Assembly: GCA_036489885.1 (NCBI GenBank) | Contig: DASXEW010000001.1 | Span: 930,001-994,000 of the forward strand | From: Candidatus Baltobacteraceae bacterium | Lineage (GTDB): Bacteria; Vulcanimicrobiota; Vulcanimicrobiia; Vulcanimicrobiales; Vulcanimicrobiaceae | Direction of reading: 5' to 3' | Length of the DNA stretch: 64,000 nt | Part shown: one piece after another, positions 36,628 through 45,731 of the stretch | Position numbering within the stretch: position 1 is the stretch's first letter | How the letters are laid out: each line of letters starts with the position of its first letter | Position numbers and translations under genes: made by a program | The notes under the pieces: generated by a model | What the model saw: only the letters and a program-made list of their open reading frames with translations | The model's database searches: none | What the model was told of the DNA's origin: nothing

Positions 36628-37743
36628 ATGAGCACGGCAGCTGCGCCGGCGTCGCGCGCCTTGCGCGAGATGGCGTTCGATCACGTTGAGCACTACGTCG
36701 GCAACGCGTTGCAGGCGGCCTACTATTATTGTGCGGCGTTCGGCTTCGAGGTCGTGGCGTACGCAGGCCCGGAAACCGGACTTGCGGACCGCTCATCGTA
36801 CGTGCTGCGGCAACGCGACTTATGCTTTGTCGTGACGTCATCGCTGCGTAACGACGGTGATGTCGCGGCGCACGTCGCGCGGCACGGTGACGGCATTCGC
36901 GATGTTGCGTTGACCGTTTCGGATGCGCGTGCCGCGTTTTCGACGGCCGTCGCAGGGGGTGCCAAAGTGATTCGCGAGCCCAAGGAAGTCAAAGACGCGA
37001 GCGGCACCGCCGTCCTCGCGTCGATCGCCACGTACGGCGACGTCATTCATACGTTCGTCGAGCGGCGCGAGTACCAGGGCGCGTTCTTGCCGGGCTATGT
37101 CGGGCACTCGCTCGCGGTCCGTCCATCCGCGGAAGTCGGGTTCTCGCACATCGATCACTGCGTCGGCAACGTCGGCTGGGGTGAGATGGAAACGTGGGTG
37201 CAGTATTACGAGCGCGTCTTCGGATTCTCGCAGCTGATCGGATTCGACGAACAAGATATTTCGACTGAGTTTACGGCGCTGCGTTCCAAAGTGATGACCG
37301 ACGAGCGCCGGATCGTGAAATTTCCGATCAACGAGCCGGCCGAAGGCCGTAAGAAATCGCAGATCGAGGAGTTCCTCGAATATTACGACGGCCCGGGCGT
37401 GCAGCATATCGCAATTGCGACCGACGACATCGTTCGTACGGTGCGGGCCTTACGCGCAAACGGCGTCGAGCTGCTCGATACGCCGAGCACATACTATGAT
37501 GAGCTCGAGGCGCGTGTCGGTCACATCCAGGAAGCGACCTCGGTGCTTCGCGAGCTGAACATCCTGGTCGACCGCGACGACGTTGGCTACATGCTCCAGA
37601 TATTTACCAAGCCGGTCGAGACCCGGCCAACGCTATTTTTCGAAATCATCCAGCGCAAGGGAAGTCTCTCATTTGGGAAGGGGAACTTCAAAGCGCTCTT
37701 CGTAGCGATCGAACGCGAGCAGGAGCGGCGCGGGACCCTCTAA
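36628..37743 (+). CDS. hppD: 4-Hydroxyphenylpyruvate dioxygenase
   Basis: 371 residues from ATG at 36628 with GAGGG upstream. It converts 4-hydroxyphenylpyruvate to homogentisate in tyrosine breakdown or tocopherol/plastoquinone-type synthesis. The three iron ligands are visible: His in FSHIDHCVGN, His in GPGVQHIAIAT and Glu in LFFEIIQRKG. The C-terminal gate helix is present (GNFKALFVAIEREQERRG). No homogentisate dioxygenase gene is in the window. Confidence 0.97.
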   Translation: MSTAAAPASRALREMAFDHVEHYVGNALQAAYYYCAAFGFEVVAYAGPETGLADRSSYVLRQRDLCFVVTSSLRNDGDVAAHVARHGDGIRDVALTVSDARAAFSTAVAGGAKVIREPKEVKDASGTAVLASIATYGDVIHTFVERREYQGAFLPGYVGHSLAVRPSAEVGFSHIDHCVGNVGWGEMETWVQYYERVFGFSQLIGFDEQDISTEFTALRSKVMTDERRIVKFPINEPAEGRKKSQIEEFLEYYDGPGVQHIAIATDDIVRTVRALRANGVELLDTPSTYYDELEARVGHIQEATSVLRELNILVDRDDVGYMLQIFTKPVETRPTLFFEIIQRKGSLSFGKGNFKALFVAIEREQERRGTL

Positions 37744-37757
37744 CAAGGGCGTCAGCG

Positions 37758-38666
37758 ATGCTGACCGTCTCAGTGCTCCCGTCCGAGAGTCCGAGTATTG
37801 ACGCCGTCATGCTCGAATCGCGTGCCGCGCAGTTTGCAAAGCGTTCGATCAAGGCTGCGACAAAGCAGGCCGGTATCGAGCTCGCGATCGCGTGCATGGA
37901 TCTTACAACGCTCGAGGGCCGTGACTCGCCGGGTCGCGTACGCTCGATGTGCGCCAAGGCGCTCTCGCCGGCACCCGGCGTCCGCAGCGTCGCGGCCGTA
38001 TGCGTGTATCCGAATTTGGTAGCGACCGCGAAATCCGTCCTTGCCGGAACCAGCGTCAAGATCGCATCGGTCGCCACTGCATTTCCGAGCGGCCTTTCGT
38101 CGCTGGACGTCAAGCTCGAGGACACGCAAGCCGCCATCGACTCGGGCGCCGATGAAATCGACATGGTGATCGATCGCGGCGCGTTTCTGTCCGGGGACGA
38201 GCGTCGCGTGTTTGACGAGATCGTCGAGGTCAAGCGCGTTTGCGCTGCCGCCGCACGACCCGTGCACCTTAAAGCGATTCTCGAAACCGGCGAGCTCGGC
38301 TCGTACGACGCGATTCGGCGCGCCAGTGATCTGGCACTTAGCGCCGGGGCCGATTTCATCAAGACCTCGACCGGCAAGATCGGCACCTCGGCGACGTTGC
38401 CTGTCGCGCTGTGCATGGCCGAAGCGTTACGCGACTTCGAGAGCCGAACCGGCGAGCTGCGGGGTTTGAAGGTGGCCGGAGGAATTCGAACCTCAAAATC
38501 AGCGCTCGCCTATTTCGTGTTGCTCAAAGAGACGCTCGACGACCGCTGGCTTTCGCCCGATCTGTTCCGCATCGGAGCGTCTGCCTTGCTCGACGACCTG
38601 TTGATGCAACGCGAGAAAGAGCTCACAGGTCACTACGCTGGCATCGACTACTACACGCGAGACTGA
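37758..38666 (+). CDS. deoC: Deoxyribose-phosphate aldolase
   Basis: 302 residues. The Schiff-base lysine lies in GADFIKTSTGK, with the second lysine in KVAGGIRT and the substrate loop ASVATAFPSG. It splits 2-deoxyribose 5-phosphate into glyceraldehyde 3-phosphate and acetaldehyde. It is slightly longer than the usual 220-260 residues, matching the DeoC type found with aldehyde dehydrogenases. The ALDH gene follows after 1 bp, an obvious partner that would oxidise acetaldehyde. Confidence 0.95.
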   Translation: MLTVSVLPSESPSIDAVMLESRAAQFAKRSIKAATKQAGIELAIACMDLTTLEGRDSPGRVRSMCAKALSPAPGVRSVAAVCVYPNLVATAKSVLAGTSVKIASVATAFPSGLSSLDVKLEDTQAAIDSGADEIDMVIDRGAFLSGDERRVFDEIVEVKRVCAAAARPVHLKAILETGELGSYDAIRRASDLALSAGADFIKTSTGKIGTSATLPVALCMAEALRDFESRTGELRGLKVAGGIRTSKSALAYFVLLKETLDDRWLSPDLFRIGASALLDDLLMQREKELTGHYAGIDYYTRD

Positions 38667-38667
38667 A

Positions 38668-40113
38668 GTGGCGACGATTAATTTCGAGTACGCTCCCGCA
38701 CCCGAATCGACGGCCCCCGTCAAGCTGCGCCGGCGTTACGAACACTTTATCGGCGGCGAATGGCGTAAGCCGGCCGACGGCAAGTATTTCGACAGCATCA
38801 GTCCGTCAACCGAAGAGAAACTGGCTGAGATCGCCTACGGTTCTCCCGAAGACATCGCGGAAGCCGTCGCGGCCGCGCGCCGAGGCTACGAAAAATACTG
38901 GCGCAAACTCCCCGCGAAAGAACGAGCCAAATATTTATACCGGATCGCGCGGGCGATAACCGAACGGTCACGCGAGCTGGCAGTCCTCGAGACGATCGAC
39001 GGCGGGAAACCGATCAAAGAATCACGCGATTTCGACATCCCGCAGGCCGCCTCGCACTTCTTCTATCACGCCGGTTGGGCCGACAAGCTTCGCTACGCGC
39101 TGCCGGGTTCGCCGAACGCCGAAGCCCTAGGTGTCGTCGGCGCAATAGTGCCGTGGAATTTCCCGCTGCTCATGGCCGCGTGGAAAATTGCTCCGGCCCT
39201 CGCGTGTGGGAATACGATCGTGCTGAAACCCGCGGAGACGACGCCGCTCACCGCTCTTCTTCTCGCAGATATTTGCATCGAAGCCGACCTTCCGCCCGGT
39301 GTGGTCAATATCGTGACCGGCGACGGCGCGACCGGCGCCGCCTTGGTCGCGAGCGACGTCGATAAGCTTGCGTTCACAGGCTCGACCGAAGTCGGACGGC
39401 AGATTCGGCGCGCGGCGGCGGGCTCGAAGAAGCGGCTGACGCTGGAATTGGGTGGTAAGGCCGCGCAGATCGTGTTTGCCGATGCGTCGCTCGACCAGGC
39501 CGTCGAGGGGATCGTTGCGGGAATTTACTTCAATCAGGGACATGTTTGCTGCGCGGGGTCGCGGTTGCTGGTTCAGGAGAACGTTCACGACGAGATCACG
39601 CGCCGCTTGCGAAGGCGCATCGCGACTTTGCGACTCGGGGATCCGCTCGACAAGAACACCGATATCGGTGCGATCAATTCGCGGGCGCAGCTCGAAAAGA
39701 TTCGTGAGCTGGTGCAGAGCGGCGTCGACGAAGGTGGTGAGCTCGTGCAAGCTCCGTGTGCGTTGCCGGAGCGAGGGTTTTGGTTCGCGCCCAGCTTCTT
39801 CACCGGCGTGGCGCCGAGTTTTCGCATCGCGCGTGAAGAGATTTTCGGGCCTGTACTTTCCGTGCTGACATTCCGCACCGCCGACGAGGCAATTGAAAAA
39901 GCGAACAACACCCCGTACGGGCTTTCGGCCGGCGTTTGGACTGACAAGGGATCGAAGAACATGTACGTCGCGCAGCGCTTGCGCGCAGGCGTAGTGTGGT
40001 GCAACACGTTTAACCAATTCGATCCGAGTTCACCGTTCGGTGGATACCGCGAATCCGGCTTTGGTCGCGAGGGTGGCTGGCTCGGCCTACGCGAATACTT
40101 GAGCCATCGCTAG
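38668..40113 (+). CDS. Aldehyde dehydrogenase (ALDH16-like catalytic domain)
   Basis: 481 residues, GTG start right behind deoC. All ALDH features are present: GAIVPWNFPLLMAAWK, the NAD loop FTGSTEVGR, the catalytic Glu in LELGGKAAQIVF, the catalytic Cys in NQGHVCCAGSRL, EEIFGPVL and the C-terminal SPFGGYRESGFGREGG. With DeoC next door the likely substrate is acetaldehyde. A second, non-catalytic ALDH-like gene at 49649 looks like the usual second part of such pairs. Confidence 0.95.
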   Translation: MATINFEYAPAPESTAPVKLRRRYEHFIGGEWRKPADGKYFDSISPSTEEKLAEIAYGSPEDIAEAVAAARRGYEKYWRKLPAKERAKYLYRIARAITERSRELAVLETIDGGKPIKESRDFDIPQAASHFFYHAGWADKLRYALPGSPNAEALGVVGAIVPWNFPLLMAAWKIAPALACGNTIVLKPAETTPLTALLLADICIEADLPPGVVNIVTGDGATGAALVASDVDKLAFTGSTEVGRQIRRAAAGSKKRLTLELGGKAAQIVFADASLDQAVEGIVAGIYFNQGHVCCAGSRLLVQENVHDEITRRLRRRIATLRLGDPLDKNTDIGAINSRAQLEKIRELVQSGVDEGGELVQAPCALPERGFWFAPSFFTGVAPSFRIAREEIFGPVLSVLTFRTADEAIEKANNTPYGLSAGVWTDKGSKNMYVAQRLRAGVVWCNTFNQFDPSSPFGGYRESGFGREGGWLGLREYLSHR

Positions 40114-40255
40114 CAAGAAACGTCGTGTCGTCAAGAAACGCTCGGCTACGAAAGCTCGAGCGAATTTTGTCGCGTCCGATACATTACGCATTCGTGAGCT
40201 TCTTCTAGCGGCGGCGGTTACGACCGAGTCTGCCGACGAGCACATCGCGCACACG

Positions 40256-41947
40256 GTGACGCTGGGTTGCCGTTTGCTCGGATGCGATGCCGGCGCGGTG
40301 TTCGAGCTCGACCGCGCAACGTCGGACGATGCGATCTCGGAACGCTTGTGCCGTCTCGCGCTCGCGAGTGACGGCGCGCTCGCACTCGACGATCTTCGTG
40401 GTCTCGACTACCTCAGCGAAGACGGCGAGAAAACTCAGTACCGGTCTTACATCGGCGCGCCGATCAACGTGCGCGGCAGCGTCGTTGGAACCCTTAACTT
40501 CGTTTCGAAAGCGGCACGCAAGCCGGGCTTTAGTGAGACGGACCGGGATCTTGCGCAGTTGATCAGCGCCCTTGTCGGAAACACGATCGACCGGCGGCGC
40601 GCCCACGAGCGGCTGCATCGCCTTGCCTACTTCGACACGCTCACGGGATTGCCGAATCGCGTTCAGTACGTCGAGCGCTTGGCCGAGGCCGTCGCGCAGA
40701 TCGCCACCAGCGGTAACAGTCGAAAGCTGGCGGTCATCTTTCTCGATCTCGACGACTTCAAAGAAATCAACGATACCTTCGGGCACATGCGTGGGGACGC
40801 CGTGCTCTCGGTCGTCGGAGAACGCCTTCGACTGCGCGTCGGTGCTCGAGGGACCGTCGCGCGCATGGGCGGTGACGAATTCGCAATTGTGCTGACGGAC
40901 GAACGCGAGCTGGCCAACATGGAGGTCTTCACCGAGTCGATTCGCACCGCGATCGACACGCCGATCATCATCGGCGGCTACGAGCAGTATGCTACGGCAA
41001 GTCTCGGCGTCTCGATCTATCCCGATGACGGCGGCGACGGCGAGACGTTGCTCAAGCACGCCGACGTCGCGATGTATCGCGCCAAAGAAAAAGGCCGCAA
41101 CTTCGTTCAGTTTTACACGCCGGTTCTCAATGCGGCGATGACGACGCGCCTGCAGCAAGAGAAAGCCTTGCGTAAGGCGCTTTCGCGCGGCGAGTTCCTT
41201 GTCTACTACCAGCCGCAGTACGAGCTTGCCACCGGCCGTCTCTTTGGCCTCGAAGCGCTGGTCCGCTGGCGTCATCCCAAGCTCGGCTTGATTCGTCCCG
41301 ACCTCTTCATTCCGAATGCAGAGTCCAGCTCGGTCATCGTCTTAATCGGCGAGCTCGTGATGGAAACGGCGTGCCGGCAAGTGGTCGCGTGGCAGGCGCG
41401 TGGCCTTCCGAAACTGCGCATATCCGTCAACCTTTCCGCGCGCCAGTTCCACGAGACGGACTTGCTCAAACGCGCAAAGACCGTGCTGGACGCGACCCGC
41501 CTGGATCCGGAGACGCTTGAATTCGAAATCACGGAATCCGTAGCGATGGGCGACGCCGAACGTTCGACCGAGATCATGAAGCGGCTACGCGACGTCGGGA
41601 TCCGCTTCTCCGTCGATGATTTCGGTACGGGCTATTCATCGCTCGGATATCTCAAGCGCTTTCCGATCGACACGCTCAAGATCGACAAGTCGTTCGTGGC
41701 TGACGTCATTACGAAAAATGACGATGCAACGCTCGTCAAGACCGTCATTGCAATGGCGCACAACCTCAATCTCGACGTCTGCGCCGAGGGGACGGAGACC
41801 AAGGATCAGCTGGATTTTCTCGGTCGAAACTCGTGCGACCGGGTCCAGGGTTACTACTACTCCCGACCAGTCCCTCCAGAAGAGATCGAGCCGTTCATTG
41901 TTGCAGCACTCGCAGAAACCCAAGTGGTCCCCGCGAAAAACGGGTAA
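40256..41947 (+). CDS. GAF-GGDEF-EAL cyclic di-GMP signalling protein
   Basis: 563 residues from GTG at 40256. A GAF domain (about 1-105), a diguanylate cyclase domain with intact MGGDEFAIVL, and a phosphodiesterase domain with EALVRW, DDFGTGYSSLGYL and KIDKSFV. Both enzyme sites look usable, so net activity cannot be told. The conserved first helix of the GAF domain continues in frame upstream (IRELLLAAAVTTESADEHIA) back to about 40106, but that stretch has no ATG/GTG/TTG; possible starts are ATT at 40190 or ATC at 40106. No membrane span. Confidence 0.92.
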   Translation: MTLGCRLLGCDAGAVFELDRATSDDAISERLCRLALASDGALALDDLRGLDYLSEDGEKTQYRSYIGAPINVRGSVVGTLNFVSKAARKPGFSETDRDLAQLISALVGNTIDRRRAHERLHRLAYFDTLTGLPNRVQYVERLAEAVAQIATSGNSRKLAVIFLDLDDFKEINDTFGHMRGDAVLSVVGERLRLRVGARGTVARMGGDEFAIVLTDERELANMEVFTESIRTAIDTPIIIGGYEQYATASLGVSIYPDDGGDGETLLKHADVAMYRAKEKGRNFVQFYTPVLNAAMTTRLQQEKALRKALSRGEFLVYYQPQYELATGRLFGLEALVRWRHPKLGLIRPDLFIPNAESSSVIVLIGELVMETACRQVVAWQARGLPKLRISVNLSARQFHETDLLKRAKTVLDATRLDPETLEFEITESVAMGDAERSTEIMKRLRDVGIRFSVDDFGTGYSSLGYLKRFPIDTLKIDKSFVADVITKNDDATLVKTVIAMAHNLNLDVCAEGTETKDQLDFLGRNSCDRVQGYYYSRPVPPEEIEPFIVAALAETQVVPAKNG

Positions 41948-41956
41948 GCAGCCATC

Positions 41957-43234
41957 GTGACTACGACGCTTGCGCAGCCGCGCCTCGATCAGGGCGGATT
42001 TATCGACTGGTACCGCCGCAACCGCTTATGGTCGCGTTACCTGTTCGATCGAGTCCAGCCGCACGCGTATCTATCACGTCCCATCCCGTTGCGTCACCCG
42101 CCCCTCTTTTACGAAGGGCATCTGCCGGGGTTTTCGTTCAATAAACTCGCCTACGAGACGTTCGGACGGCCGCCGATCGATCTTGCACTGCAAACACTGT
42201 TCGAGCGCGGAATCGATCCGAGCGACGCCGCGGCCGCTGCAGCAGCATCGCGCGCAGCCTGGCCGTCGCGTGTGCAGGTGTGGGAGTTCGGCGCGAAGTG
42301 CGATGCTGCCGTCGAAGATATCCTGTGCAACGAACCGATGGACGTCAAGGGCGATCTGCGCAAGGAACGCGCACATACGGTGTGGACGATTCTCGAACAC
42401 GAGCCGATGCATCACGAAACGTTTTCATACATCTTGCATCGCATGCCGCTCGAGGATAAGGTCCGTCCCGACAATTATGCGCAACCGCGTGACGCCGAGC
42501 ATCCTCCTGCGCGCCGTGTTGAAATCCCAGCCGGCGTTGCGACGCTTGGCGCCCGGCGGAGTGAGGTCGCATTCGGGTGGGACAACGAGTTCGAAGAACA
42601 TCGTGTCGAGGTACCTCGGTTTGAGTGCGACGTCTATCCCGTTACGAATCGTGGGTGGATGGCGTTCGTGCGGGATGGTGGGCCGGTGCCCTCGTTCTGG
42701 GTCGAGGCCGGCGGCGGCTTCAAACTTCTCACCGCGTGGGCCGTTCTACCGATGCTCGAGGCGGCGCCGGTCTGGGTGAGCAGCGAACAGGCTCGCCAAT
42801 ACGCGTCCTGGGCAGGCCGCCGTGTCATGAGCGAGCCGGAATTTCATCGCGCTGCTTTCGGAACGCCACAGGCCGAGGAGCAATCGTATCCGTGGGGCGA
42901 GGCAGCTCCGACGCGCGCGCACGGCAATTTCGATTTTCAAAGTTGGGACGTCGCGCCGGCTGGTTCATATCCCGCGGGGACGAGCGCGTTCGGTGTCGCC
43001 GAGTTGATCGGCAATGGGTGGGAACACACCTCGACGCCGTTCACGCCGTTTGAAGGCTTCGAGCCGCACCCGTCCTACCCGCAGTACTCGGCCGACTTCT
43101 TCGACGGCAAACACTACGTCGTCAAGGGCGCTTCGCCGGTGACGACGATCGCACACATTCGCCGCAGCTTCCGGAATTGGTACTACGGCGATTATCCGTA
43201 TCTGTACGCAAAATTCCGGACGGTAAACGACTAG
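41957..43234 (+). CDS. egtB: EgtB-like non-heme iron sulfoxide synthase
   Basis: 425 residues, GTG start. N-terminal DinB-like part carries the iron His ligands: one in FYEGHLPGF and two in LEHEPMHHETF. The C-terminal formylglycine-generating-enzyme-like domain is clear (DVYPVTNRGWMAFV; AGRRVMSEPEFHRAAFG; GNGWEHTSTPF) and ends with the EgtB signature RRSFRNWYYGDYPY. EgtB joins trimethylhistidine and a thiol (glutathionyl- or cysteine) to form the ergothioneine sulfoxide. The methyltransferase EgtD is not in the window, so a paralogue role is possible. Confidence 0.88.
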   Translation: MTTTLAQPRLDQGGFIDWYRRNRLWSRYLFDRVQPHAYLSRPIPLRHPPLFYEGHLPGFSFNKLAYETFGRPPIDLALQTLFERGIDPSDAAAAAAASRAAWPSRVQVWEFGAKCDAAVEDILCNEPMDVKGDLRKERAHTVWTILEHEPMHHETFSYILHRMPLEDKVRPDNYAQPRDAEHPPARRVEIPAGVATLGARRSEVAFGWDNEFEEHRVEVPRFECDVYPVTNRGWMAFVRDGGPVPSFWVEAGGGFKLLTAWAVLPMLEAAPVWVSSEQARQYASWAGRRVMSEPEFHRAAFGTPQAEEQSYPWGEAAPTRAHGNFDFQSWDVAPAGSYPAGTSAFGVAELIGNGWEHTSTPFTPFEGFEPHPSYPQYSADFFDGKHYVVKGASPVTTIAHIRRSFRNWYYGDYPYLYAKFRTVND

Positions 43235-43240
43235 CACTCC

Positions 43241-44134
43241 GTGCGCATCGTTAGCCTGCTCCCGAGCGCGACGGAGATCTGCTTCGGCCTGGGTCTCGGC
43301 GAACAGGTCGTCGGCGTAACGCACGAGTGCGATTTCCCACCGGAGGCGCTCGCAAAGCCGAAGCTGACGCGAACGACGCTGCCCGAATCACTCCAGACGG
43401 GCCCTGGGCGTTCGGGCTCAATCGATCGGCACGTGCGCGCCAACGTTCATGCAGGCTCGAGTCTGTACGCGCTCGACAGCGAGCTGCTCGAACGGCTCGA
43501 GCCCGACTTGATCATCACGCAAGAGTTGTGCGCGGTTTGCGCCGTCTCATATGACATCGTGGCGGGCGCTGCAAAACGCTTGCGCAGCGATCCGCGCGTG
43601 ATCTCTCTCGAGCCCGCGAGTCTCGAAGATGTCTTCGGAACGATCGAGACGGTCGCAGACATCTGTGGCGTCGCGGAACGTGCGCCCGCAGTGCTTGCGA
43701 ATTTACGATCGCGCGTCGCAGCGCTGCGCACGACGACGAGCGTGCTGTACCATCCGCGCACGTTGCTGCTGGAGTGGCCCGATCCGCCGATGAATGCCGG
43801 ACATTGGATTCCCGACATCATCGAGCTTGCGGGCGGAAAACCCGTACTGGCAAATGCGGGAGGCAACTCGCAAAAGCTCGAGTGGGACGCGATTGCGGAA
43901 ACCGACCCGGACGTTGTCTTCGTCGCGCCGTGCGGTTACGATCTTCCGGCCGCGAGAGATGCGATCCGTGAGCTCGACGTGTATCCCGCGTGGCGTGCAT
44001 TGCGCGCCGTTCGCGAAAGACGCGTCTTCGCAGTCGACGGGAATGCGTACGTCAGTCGCCCCGGACCACGTCTCGTCGAAAGTGCGGAGATATTAGCGCG
44101 CGCGCTGCACGGCGACGCGCTCGCGCGCGTTTAG
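43241..44134 (+). CDS. Cobalamin-binding (BtuF-like) protein without signal peptide
   Basis: 297 residues. Start RIVSLLPSATEICFGLGLGE is the SLxPSxTE signature of helical-backbone metal receptors such as BtuF. LEPDLIITQELCAVCAVSYD and the late PRLVESAEILARAL match a family often annotated as cobalamin-binding. No signal peptide is present, so it probably stays in the cytoplasm. It begins 6 bp after egtB and may be co-transcribed. A link with the B12-dependent ribonucleotide reductase in this window is plausible but only inferred. Confidence 0.85.
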   Translation: MRIVSLLPSATEICFGLGLGEQVVGVTHECDFPPEALAKPKLTRTTLPESLQTGPGRSGSIDRHVRANVHAGSSLYALDSELLERLEPDLIITQELCAVCAVSYDIVAGAAKRLRSDPRVISLEPASLEDVFGTIETVADICGVAERAPAVLANLRSRVAALRTTTSVLYHPRTLLLEWPDPPMNAGHWIPDIIELAGGKPVLANAGGNSQKLEWDAIAETDPDVVFVAPCGYDLPAARDAIRELDVYPAWRALRAVRERRVFAVDGNAYVSRPGPRLVESAEILARALHGDALARV

Positions 44135-44415
44135 CCGGCGCGGCGAAGTGTCAGATGCTGACGGCTCTTCAGTTCGTGAAAATACGCCGAGTAAGCTCGG
44201 AACCAGCGGTCGAGGAGGTCGGTATCGTCGGCATCGAGCTCGATCTCGGCGCTCCGGGCCGTGACATGCAGCAACTCGAGGATCCGGCGGTTCGATAGGC
44301 GGCCGAATTTATACATCCCGGCGCGAAACGCGCATTCGAACGCGTCCTCATGAATGACGCGCTCGACTTCGTCTCGGTACACGCCCTGCAGTTCAGGGCC
44401 CCGGCGAGTAGCCAT
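44131..44415 (-). CDS. Small hypothetical protein
   Basis: 94 residues that I do not recognise. Mixed charged helical sequence (YRDEVERVIHEDAFECAF; LSNRRILELLHV), no signal or membrane segment. It overlaps the convergent BtuF-like gene by 4 bp and precedes icd on the same strand. There is no clear Shine-Dalgarno, so the start is uncertain. Confidence 0.55.
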   Translation of the reverse strand: MATRRGPELQGVYRDEVERVIHEDAFECAFRAGMYKFGRLSNRRILELLHVTARSAEIELDADDTDLLDRWFRAYSAYFHELKSRQHLTLRRAG

Positions 44416-44443
44416 CAGGCAGACATTTTACCACAGTTCGGGC

Positions 44444-45673
44444 TCAAGCGGACCCAACGAGCGCCATCCTCCGCTGTAATTCCGTGTCAATTTCGTTAAG
44501 AAACTGCTGCGTATTGAGGAAAGGCTGGTCCGGACCAATGAGAATCGCGAGGTCCTTGGTCATCTTTCCGGTCTCAACCAAGTCGACGCACACACGTTCG
44601 AGAGTCTCGGCAAATCGGATCACGTCGGGCGTCTCGTCCATCTTGCCGCGGTACGTCAAGCCTTGCGTCCAGGCATAGATCGACGCGATGGGATTGGTCG
44701 ACGTTTCCTTGCCCGCTTGATGTAAGCGATAATGCCGCGTGACCGTGCCGTGCGCGGCCTCGGCCTCAACGGTTTTGCCGTCGGGCGTCATCAGAACCGA
44801 AGTCATCAGCCCGAGCGAACCGTAACCTTGCGCGACCGTATCGGACTGCACGTCGCCGTCGTAGTTCTTGCATGCCCAGACAATCTTGCCGTGCCACTTC
44901 AACACCGAGGCGACCATGTCATCAATGAGCCGGTGCTCGTACGTCAGACCCGCGGCGTCGAACTTGCCTTTGAATTCGGTGTTGAAAATCTCTTCGAAGA
45001 GATTTTTGAAGCGGCCGTCATACGTTTTGAGAATCGTATTCTTGGTGGAGAGATAGACCGGATATTTGCGGGCTAAGCCGTAGTTGAGACAGGCGCGTGC
45101 AAATCCGCGAATCGACTCATCCAGGTTGTACATCGAGAGCGCGACGCCGGGTTCGTTGAAAACAAACACTTCGCGTTCGATTGTTTGACTGCCGTCTTTC
45201 GGCTCGAAGCGCATCGTCAATTTTCCGGCACCCGGGATCAACATCTCCGTCGCACGGTACTGATCGCCGTAGCCGTGACGGCCGATGATGATCGGCTCCG
45301 TCCAGTTCGGGACGAGCTTCGGAATGTTGCGGCAAATGATCGGCTCGCGGAAGATCGTGCCGCCGAGTTCGTTACGGATCGTTCCGTTCGGTGAACGCCA
45401 CATTTGTTTGAGGCCGAATTCCTTGACGCGTGCCTCGTCGGGGGTGATCGTCGCGCATTTTACGCCGACACCGTACTTCTTTATGGCGCGCGCCGCATCG
45501 AGCGTGACCTTGTCGTCGGTCTTATCGCGGTACTCGACCCCGAGGTCGTAGTACTCGAGGTTGACGTCGAGATACGGCTTGATCAAGCGCTCGCGGATCA
45601 TCTCCCAGATGATGCGCGTCATCTCGTCCCCGTCGAGCTCGACGAGAGTAGTTTTGACCTTGATCTTTGCCAC
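44444..45673 (-). CDS. icd: NADP-dependent isocitrate dehydrogenase (dimeric, type II)
   Basis: 409 residues. Motifs of the eukaryote-like dimeric enzyme are visible: [49 protein letters not shown], the metal-binding [19 protein letters not shown] and the NADP-binding [12 protein letters not shown] with [15 protein letters not shown]. It makes 2-oxoglutarate and NADPH in the TCA cycle. GTG at 45673 has GGAGG eleven bases upstream. Confidence 0.97.
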   Translation of the reverse strand: MAKIKVKTTLVELDGDEMTRIIWEMIRERLIKPYLDVNLEYYDLGVEYRDKTDDKVTLDAARAIKKYGVGVKCATITPDEARVKEFGLKQMWRSPNGTIRNELGGTIFREPIICRNIPKLVPNWTEPIIIGRHGYGDQYRATEMLIPGAGKLTMRFEPKDGSQTIEREVFVFNEPGVALSMYNLDESIRGFARACLNYGLARKYPVYLSTKNTILKTYDGRFKNLFEEIFNTEFKGKFDAAGLTYEHRLIDDMVASVLKWHGKIVWACKNYDGDVQSDTVAQGYGSLGLMTSVLMTPDGKTVEAEAAHGTVTRHYRLHQAGKETSTNPIASIYAWTQGLTYRGKMDETPDVIRFAETLERVCVDLVETGKMTKDLAILIGPDQPFLNTQQFLNEIDTELQRRMALVGSA

Positions 45674-45731
45674 GCGAAAAGTAACCTCCGATAAGCGAAC
45701 TCGCGCCTCTTCGCCCCGAGGTTGACTCTCC

